Origin: Pogostemon cablin
Taxonomy: Eukaryota; Streptophyta; Magnoliopsida; Lamiales; Lamiaceae
Reading direction: 5' to 3'
NCBI GenBank assembly: GCA_023678885.1
Contig: JAHCLQ010000898.1
Coordinates: forward strand, 291,529-355,528
Length of the DNA stretch: 64,000 nt
Positions 55,201 through 64,000 of the stretch are shown here, piece after piece. The position numbers and the translations under genes were made by a program. The notes below the pieces were generated by a model. The model was not told the origin of the DNA. It did not search any database and worked only from the letters and a program-made list of their open reading frames with translations. How positions within the stretch are numbered: the first letter of the stretch is position 1; each line of letters starts with the position of its first letter.

Positions 55201-55650
55201 TCGATGCATATTTACTTCATTTTGATGCATATTTACTTAATTACGATCAATATTTCCTTCGATTCGATGCATATTTCCTTCATTTTGATGCATATTTACT
55301 CTATTTTGATGCATATTTCCTTCGTTTCGATGCATATTTACTTTATTTTGATGCATATTACGTCATTACGATGAACATTTTATTCATTTCGAAGCATATT
55401 TATTTCATTTTGATGCATATTAACCTCATTACGATCAACATTTCCTTCGTTTCGATGCGTATGTACTTCATTACGATCGATATTTTCTTCATTTCGATGC
55501 ATATTTACTTCATTTTGTTGCATATTTACTTCATTACGATCAACATTTCCTTCGTTCCGATGCATATTTACTTTATTTTGATGCATATTTACCTCATTAC
55601 AATCAACATTTCCTTCGTATTGATGCATATTTCTTTCGTTTCGATGCATA

Positions 55651-58369
55651 TTTACTTCATTTTGATGCTCATTTTCTCGTTTCGATGCATATTTACTTAA
55701 TTTTGATTCAAAATTTTATGCATATTTACTTCGTTTCGATGCATATTTTTTTCATTTGATTGGTATTTATTTAATTTTTATGGATATTTACTAGATAACG
55801 ATCCACATTTCCTTCGTTTTGATGCATATTTACTTCATTTTGATGAATATTTACTTCATTACGATCAAAATTTCCTTCATTTCGATGCATATTTACTTCA
55901 TTTTGATAGATATTTACTTCATTATGATCAAAATTTCCTACGTTTCGATGCATATTTATTTCACTTTGATGCATATTTACTTCACTACGATCAACATGTC
56001 CTTCGTTTTGATGCATATTTCCTTCATTTTGATTCATATTTACTTCATTAAGATTAGCATTTCCTTCATTTTGATGCATATTTCCTTCGTTTTGATGTAT
56101 ATTTACTTCATTTTGATGCATATTTACCTCATTACAATCAACATTTCCTTCGTATTGATGTATATTTGTTTCATTTCGATTGATATTTACTTTATTTTGA
56201 TGCATATTTACTAAATTACGATCCATATTTCTTTTGTTTCGATGCATATTTACTTCATTTAGATGGACATTTCCTTCATTTTGATGCATATTTACTTCAT
56301 TACAATCAACATTTCCTTCATTTATATGCATATTTCCTTCATTTCGATGCATATTTCCTTCGTTTCGATGTATATTTACTTCATTTTGATGCATATTTAC
56401 TTCTTTTCGATGCATATTTTCTTCATTTTGATGGACATTTACTTCCTTATGATCAACATTTTCCTGTTTTTATGCATATTTCTTTCGTTTTGATTGATAT
56501 TTACTTCATTTTGATGCATATTTACTAAATTACGATTAACATTTCCTTCATTTCGATGCATATTTACTTCATTTTGATTGATATTTACTTCATTACTATC
56601 AACATTTCATTCATGTCGATGCATATTTACTTTATTTTGATGCATATTTACTTCATTACGATCAACATTTACTTCAATTAGATGCATAATTCTTTAATTT
56701 CGATGCATATTTCCCTTGTTTCGATGTATATTTACTTCATTTTGATGCATATTCACTTCATTTCGATGCATATTTCCTTCATTTTGATGCATATTTACTT
56801 CATTATGATCAACATTTCCATCGTTTAGATGCATATTTCCCTCATTTTGATGCACGTTTACTTCATTATGATCAATATTTCCTTGACTTCGATGCATATT
56901 TACTTCATTTTACTGCATATTTACGTCATTACGATCAATATTTCCTTCGTTTTGATGCATATTTCATTCATTTTGATGCATATATGCTTCATTACGATTA
57001 ATATTTCCTTCATTTCGATGCATATTTACTTCATTTCGATTGATAATTACTTCATCTTGATGCATATTTACTAAATTACGATTAACATTTCCTTCATTTC
57101 GATGCATATTTACTTCATTTTGATGGATATTTACTTTATTACGATCAACATTTCCTTTGTTCGATGCATATTTACTTCATTTTGATGCATATTTACTTCG
57201 TTACGATCAACGTTTCCTTCGATTCGATGCATAATTCCTTCATTTCGATGCATATTTCCTTTGTTTCAATGCATATTTCTTTCGTTTCGATGTATATTTA
57301 CTTCATTTTGATGCTCGTTTTCTCGTTTCGATGCATATTTACTTCATTTTGATTCAAAATTTTATGCATATTTACTTCATTTCGATGCATATTTCTTTCA
57401 TTTCGATTGATATTTACTTTATTTTGATGCATATTTAATAAATTAAGATCCATATTTCCTTCGTTTCGATGCATATTTACTTCATTTTGATGGATGTTTA
57501 CTTCATTACGATCAAATTTTCTACGTTTTGATTTATATTTAATTTATTTTGATGCATATTTACTTCATTACAATCAACATTTCCTTCGATTCGATGCACA
57601 ATTCCTTTATTTCGATGCATATTTCCTTTGTTTTGATGTATATTTACTTCTTCTTGATGCATATTTACTTCATTTCGATGCATATTTCCTTTATTTTGAT
57701 GCATATTTACTTCATTACGATCAACATTTCCTTCGTTCTGATGCATATTTCCCTCAAGTTAATGCATGTTTACTTCATTACGATCAATATTTCCTTCGTT
57801 TCGATGCATATTTACTTCATTTTGATGCATATGTACTTCATTACGATCAATATTTCCTACATTTCGATGCATATTTACTACATTTTGATGCATATTTACT
57901 TCATTACGATCAATATTTCCTTCGTTTCTATGAATATTTAATTTATTTTGATACATATTTACCTCGTTACAATCAACATTTCCTTCGTTTTGATGCATAT
58001 TTCTTTCTATTCGATGCATATTTACTTCATTTTGATGCTCATTTTCTCGTTTCGATGTATATTTATTTCATTTTGATTCAAATTTTTATGAATATTTACT
58101 TAGTTTCGATGCATATTTCTTTCGTTTTGATTGATATTACTTAATTTTGATGCATATTTACAAATTACGATCCACATTTTCTTCATTTCGATGCATATTT
58201 ACTTCATTTTGATGATCATTTTCTCGTTTCGATGCATATTTACTTTGTTTTGATTCAAAATTTAATGCATATTTACTTCATTTCGATGCATATTTCTTTC
58301 ATTTCGATTGATATTTACTTAATTTTGATGCATATTTACTAAATTACGATCGACATTTCCTTCGTTTCG
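55651..58369 (-). repeat. Inverted satellite zone with left-arm variant units
   Basis: The 1.19-kb marker unit is absent after 55371. Units carrying TGCTCATTTTCTCGTTTCG and ATTTTGATTCAAAATTT appear at about 55670, 57310, 58035 and 58210. These are reverse complements of variants in the left block (about 270-330, 11870-11930, 13665-13720). No gene is seen. Confidence 0.8.
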
Positions 58370-61300
58370 ATGCATATATACTTCATTTTGATGTATATTT
58401 ACTTCATTATGATCAATATTTCCTTCGTTTCGATGCAAATTTACTTCACTTTGATGCATATTTACTTCACTACGATCAACATGTCCTTCATTTTGATGCA
58501 TATTTCCTTCATTTTGATGCATATTTACTTCATTAAGATTCGCATTTCCTTCATTTTGATGCATATTTACTTCAATAAGATTAACATTTCCCTCGATTCG
58601 ATGCATATTTCCTTCATTTTAGTGCATATTTCCTTCGTTGTGATGTATATTTATTTCATTTTGATGCATATTTACTTCATTTCGATGCATATTTCCTTCA
58701 TTTCGATACATATTTACTTCATTACGATCAACATTTCCTTCGTTTCTATGCATATTTCCTTCATTTTGATGCTATTTCCTTCGTTTCGATGTATATTAAC
58801 TTTATTATTACGCATATTTACTTCATTTCGGAGCATATTTCCTTCATTTTAATGGATATTTAATTCATTACGATCAACATTTTCTTTTTTTATGCATATT
58901 TACTTCGTTTTGATGCATATTTCTTTCATTTTGATTGATATTTTCTTCATTTTGACGCATATTTACTAAATTACGATTAATGTTTCCTTCATTTCGATGC
59001 ATATTTACTTCATTTTGATGGATATTTACTTCATTACGATCAACATTTCCTTCATTTCGATGCATATTTACTTCATTTTGATGCATATTTACTTCATTAC
59101 GATCAACATTTCCTTCGACTCGATGCATAATTCCTTCATTTCGATGCATATTTCCTTTGTTTCGATGTATATTTACTTCATTTTGATGCATATTACTTCA
59201 TTTCGCTGCATATTTCCTTCATTTTGATGCATATTTACTTCATTAAGATCAACATTTCCTTCGTTTTGATGCATATTTCTCTCATTTTGATGCATGTTTA
59301 CCTCATTACGATCAATATTTTCTTCGTTTCGATGCATATTTACTTCATTTTTTACGCATATTTACGTCATTATGATCAACATTTCCTTCGTTTTTAGGTA
59401 TATTTCCTTCATTTTGATGCATATGTACTTCATTACGATCAATATTTTCTTAATTTCGATGCATATTTACTTCATTTTGATGCATATTTACTTCATTACG
59501 ATCAAAAAATTTTTCGTTTCGATGCATATTTACTTTATTTTGATACATATTTACCTCATTACGATCTTTATTTCCTTCGTTTTGATGCATATTTCTTTCG
59601 TTTCGATGCATATTTACTTCATTTTGATTCATATGTACTTCATTACAATCAATATTTCCTTCGTTTCGATGCATATTTAATTCATTTTGATGCATATTTA
59701 CTTCATTACGATCAACATTTCCTACTTTTTGATGCATATTTCCTTCATTTTGATGCATATTTACTTCATTACGATCAACATTTCCTTCATTTTTATGCAT
59801 ATTTCCGTCGTTTCGATGTATATTTACTTCATTTTGATGCATATTTACTTCATTTCGATGCATATTTCCTTCATTTTGATGGATATTAACTTCATTAAGA
59901 TCAACATTTCCTTGTTTTTATCCATATTTACTTCGTTTTGATGCATATTTCTTTCGTTTTGATTGATATTTACTTCATTTTGATGCATATTTACTAAAAT
60001 ACGATTAATGTTTCCTTCATTTCGATGCATATTTACTTCATTTTGATGGATATTTACTTCATTACGATCAACATTTCCTTCATTTCCATGCATATTTAAT
60101 TCATTTTGATGCATATTTACTTCATTACCATCAACATTTCCTTCGATTCGATGCATAATTCCTTCATTCCGATGCATATTTCCTTTGTTTCGATGTGTAT
60201 TTACTTCATTTTGATGCATATTACTTCATTTCGATGCATATTTTCTTCATTTTGATGCATATCTTCTTCATTAAGATCAACATTTCCTTCGTTTTGATGT
60301 ATATTTTCCTCATTTTGATGGATGTTTACTTCATTACGATCAATATTTCCTTCGTTTCGATGCATATTTACTTCATTTTTTTTGCATATTTACTCATTAT
60401 GATCAACATTTCCTTCGTTTTGATGTATATTTCCTTCATTTTGATGCATATGTACTTCATACGATCGATATTTTCTTCATTTCGATGCATATTTACTTCA
60501 TTTTGTTGCATATTTACTTCATTACGATCAACATTTCCTTCATTTCGATGCATATTTACTTCATTTTGATGCATATTTACTTCATTACGATCAAAATTTC
60601 CTTCGATTCGATGCATAATTCCTTCATTTCGATGCATATTCCCTTTGTTTCGATGTATATTTACTTCATTTTGATGCATATTACTTCATTTCGATGCATA
60701 TTTCCTTCATTTTGATGCATATTTACTTCATTAAGATCAACATTTCCCTCGTTTTGATGCATATTTCCCTCATTTTGATGCATGTTTACCTCATTACGAT
60801 CAATATTTTCTTCGTTTCGATGCATATTTACTTCATTTTTTATGCATATTTACGTCATTATGATCAACATTTCCTTCGTTTTGATGTATATTTCCTTCAT
60901 TTTGATGCATATGTACTTCATTACGATCAATATTTTCTTAATTTCGATGCATATTTACTTCATTTTGATGCATATTTACTTCATTACGATCAAAAAATTT
61001 TTCGTTTCGATGCATATTTACTTTATTTTGATACATATTTACCTCATTACGATCTTTATTTCCTTCGTTTTGATGCATATTTCTTTCGTTTCGATGCATA
61101 TTTACTTCATTTTGATTCATATGTACTTCATTACAATCAATATTTCCTTCGTTTCGATGCATATTTAATTCATTTTGATGCATATTTACTTCATTACGAT
61201 CAACATTTCCTACTTTTTGATGCATATTTCCTTCATTTTGATGCATATTTACTTCATTACGATCAACATTTCCTTCATTTTTATGCATATTTCATTCGTT

Positions 61301-64000
61301 TCGATGTATATTTACTTCATTTTGATGCATATTTACTTCATTTCGATGTATATTTCCTTCATTTTGATGGATATTAACTTCATTAAGATCAACATTTCCT
61401 TGTTTTTATGCATATTTACTTCGTTTTGATGCATATTTCTTTCGTTTTGATTGATATTTACTTCATTTTGATGCATATTTACTAAATTACGATTAATGTT
61501 TCCTTCATTTCGATGCATATTTACTTCATTTTGATGGATATTTACTTCATTACGATCAACATTTCCTTCATTTCCATGCATATTTAATTCATTTTGATGC
61601 ATATTTACTTCATTACCATCAACATTTCCTTCGATTCGATGCATAATTCCTTCATTCCGATGCATATTTCCTTTGTTTCGATGTATATTTACTTCATTTT
61701 GATGCATATTACTTCATTTCGATGCATATTTTCTTCATTTTGATCCATATCTTCTTCATTAAGATCAAAATTTCCTTCGTTTTGATGTATATTTTCCTCA
61801 TTTTGATGCATGTTTACTTCATTACGATCAATATTTCCTTCGTTTCGATGCATATTTACTTCATTTTTTTTGCATATTTACTCATTATGATCAACATTTC
61901 CTTCGTTTTGATGTATATTTCCTTCATTTTGATGCATATGTACTTCATGCGATCGATATTTTCTTTATTTCGATGCATATTTACTTCATTTTGTTGCATA
62001 TTACTTCATTACGATCAACATTTCCTTCGTTCCGAAGCATATTTACTTTATTTTGATGCATATTTACCTCATTACAATCAACATTTCCTTCGTATTGATC
62101 CATATTTCCTTCGTTTCGATGCATATTTACTTCATTTTGATGTATATTTACTTCTTATTATGATCAATATTTCCTTCGTTTCGATGCAAATTTACTTCAC
62201 TTTGATGCATATTTACTTCACTACGATCAACATGTCCTTCATTTTGATGCATATTTCCTTCATTTTGATGCATATTTACTTCATTAAGATTCGCATTTCC
62301 TTCATTTTGATGCATATATACTTATTAAGATTAGCATTTCATTCGATTCGATGCAAATTTCCTTCATTTTAGTGCATATTTCCTTCGTTGTGATGTATAT
62401 TTACTTCATTTTGATGCATATTTACTTCATTTCGATGCATATTTCCTTCATTTCGATACATATTTACTTCATTACGATCAATATTTCCTTCGTTTCTATG
62501 CATATTTCCTTCATTTTGATGCATATTTCCTTCGTTTCGATGTATATTTACTTTATTTTTATGCATATTTACTTCATTTCGGAGCGTATTTCCTTCATTT
62601 TAATGGATATTTAAATCATTACGATCAACATTTCCTTTTTTTATGCATATTTACTTCGTTTAGATGCATATTTCTTTCATTTTGATTGATGTTTTCTTCA
62701 TTTTGACGCATATTTACTAAATTACGATTAATGTTTCCTTCATTTCGATGCATATTTACTTCATTTTGATGGATATTTACTTCATTACGATCTACATTTC
62801 CTTCATTTCGATGCATATTTACTTTATTTTGATGCATATTTTCTTCATTACGATCAACATTTCCTTCGATTCGATGCATAATTCCTTCATTTCGATACAA
62901 ATTTCCTTTGTTTCGATGTATATTTACTTCATTTTGATGCATATTACTTCATTTCGATGCATATTTCCTTCATTTTGATGCATATTTACTTCATTAAAAT
63001 CAACATTTCCTTCGTTTTGATGCATATTTCCCTCATTTTGATGCATGTTTACCTCATTACGATCAATATTTTCTTCGTTTCGATGCATATTTACTTCATT
63101 TTTTATGCATATTTACGTCATTATGATCAACATTTCCTTCGTTTTGATGTATTTTTCTTCATTTTGATGCATATATACTTCATTACGATCAATATTTTCT
63201 TAATTTCGATGCATATTTACTTCATTTTGATGCATATTTACTTCATTACGATCAAAATTTTTTTTGTTTCGATGCATATTTACTTTATTTTGATACATAT
63301 TTACCTCATTACGATCTTCATTTCCTTCGTTTTGATGCATATTTCTTTCGTTTCGATGCATATTTACTTCATTTTGATTCATATGTACTTCATTACAATC
63401 AATATTTCCTTCGTTTCGATGCATATTTACTTCATTTTGATGCATATTTACTTCATTACGATCAACATTTCCTACTTTTCGATGCATATTTCCTTCATTT
63501 TGATGCATATTTACTTCATTACGATCAACATTTCCTTCGTTTTTATGCATATTTCCTTCATTTCGATGCATATTTCCTTCGTTTCGATGTATATTTACTT
63601 CATTTGATGCATATTTACTTCATTTCGATGCATATTTACTTCATTTTGATGGATATTAACTTCATTAAGATCAACATTTCTTTGTTTTTATGCATATTTA
63701 CTTCGTTTTGATGCATATTTCTTTCGTTTTGATTGATATTTACTTCATTTTGATGCATATTTACTAAATTACGATTAATGTTTCCTTCATTTCGATGCAT
63801 ATTTACTTCATTTTGATGGATATTTACTTCATTACGATCAATATTTCCTTCATTTCCATGCATATTTAATTCATTTTGATGTATATTTACTTCATTACTA
63901 TCAACATTTCCTTCGATTCGATGCATAATTCCTTCATTCCGATGCATATTTCCTTTGTTTCGATGTATATTTACTTCATTTTGATGCATATTACTTCATT
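58370..64000 (-). repeat. Inverted satellite zone with 1,488-bp repeat
   Basis: About 59041-60528 and 60529-62016 are direct copies at an offset of 1,488 bp. Segment 58370-58990 recurs at 62139-62740 (offset about 3,751), and a third partial copy of the 1,488-bp unit occupies about 62750-64000 (offset 2,263 then 2,303). The array continues off the right edge. No gene or RNA gene is seen. Confidence 0.8.

Larger units (their letters stand above)
23180..55650 (-). repeat. 21-bp satellite array, inverted block with 1.17-1.19-kb higher-order repeat
   Basis: From 23180 the purine-rich strand lies on minus. A marker unit, ATTACGTCATTACGATGAAC followed by ATTTTATTCATTT, is 20 bp instead of 21 and starts each higher-order copy. 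Its ATG falls at 23184 (left part missing), 24546, 25215, 26388, 27580, 29076, 29599, 30792, 32195, 32696, 33889, 35061, 36253, 37615, 38789, 39983, 41177, 42807, 44169, 45343, 46537, 47731, 49822, 51016, 52460, 53654, 53968 and 55371. Spacing clusters at 1,172-1,194 (12 or more), 1,362-1,496, and short forms of 314-669. Open frames throughout are products of the period. No gene or RNA gene is seen. Confidence 0.92.

Noticed and set aside
1..64000. Telomeric repeat tract
   Set aside because: No runs of TTTAGGG or its complement are present; the unit is 21 bp and about 24% GC.

Overview
The window is plant nuclear DNA. About 54.2 kb is one very long tandem repeat built on a 21-bp unit, and a single 9,784-bp Ty3/gypsy LTR retrotransposon (837-10620) is inserted into it. 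The plant assignment rests on the retrotransposon: a Tekay/Del-like chromovirus with a C-terminal chromodomain and an initiator-Met tRNA primer site. I cannot name the species or family. No host protein-coding gene, tRNA or rRNA gene is visible.

Layout. 1-836 and 10621-23179: the 21-bp array with its purine-rich strand on +. 837-10620: the retrotransposon on the minus strand, flanked by the 5-bp target duplication GAAAC. 23180-64000: the same array family in inverted orientation, with no further flip. The array runs off both ends. The unit reads ATGCATC (positions 1-7), AAAATGAAG (8-16), TAAAT (17-21). Common variants read MHQNEVN, MHRNEGN and VDRNEVN if translated, and often alternate as a 63-bp trimer. 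Above this lie higher-order repeats: about 1.6-1.8 kb (11.6-15.0 kb), 0.8-1.3 kb (15.5-18.7 kb), 2.0 kb (18.7-22.9 kb), 1.17-1.19 kb with length variants (23.2-55.4 kb) and 1.49 kb (59.0-62.0 kb). Still larger are a nearly perfect 6,554-bp tandem duplication (about 35717-42270 and 42271-48824) and a nested duplication of about 3.29 kb. Because 21 is seven codons, hundreds of open frames arise from the repeat; I treat none as a gene.

The retrotransposon has two 2,300-bp LTRs that differ at one position by eye, so it inserted recently. It carries gag, protease, reverse transcriptase, RNase H, integrase and chromodomain. Gag is broken by a 29-bp tandem duplication, and protease ends in a TGG-to-TGA stop. 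Gag and protease-pol lie in the same frame but are separated by 141 bp with four in-frame stops, GT...AG borders and a branch-site-like motif. Removing it would join the frames exactly, which suggests a spliced Gag versus Gag-Pol switch. This is the best candidate for something new in the window.

The main observations on the array are: CpG decay explains two of the three differences between the main unit types; A-tracts recur once per helical turn; and the orientation flip falls exactly on the marker unit that starts each higher-order repeat of the right arm.
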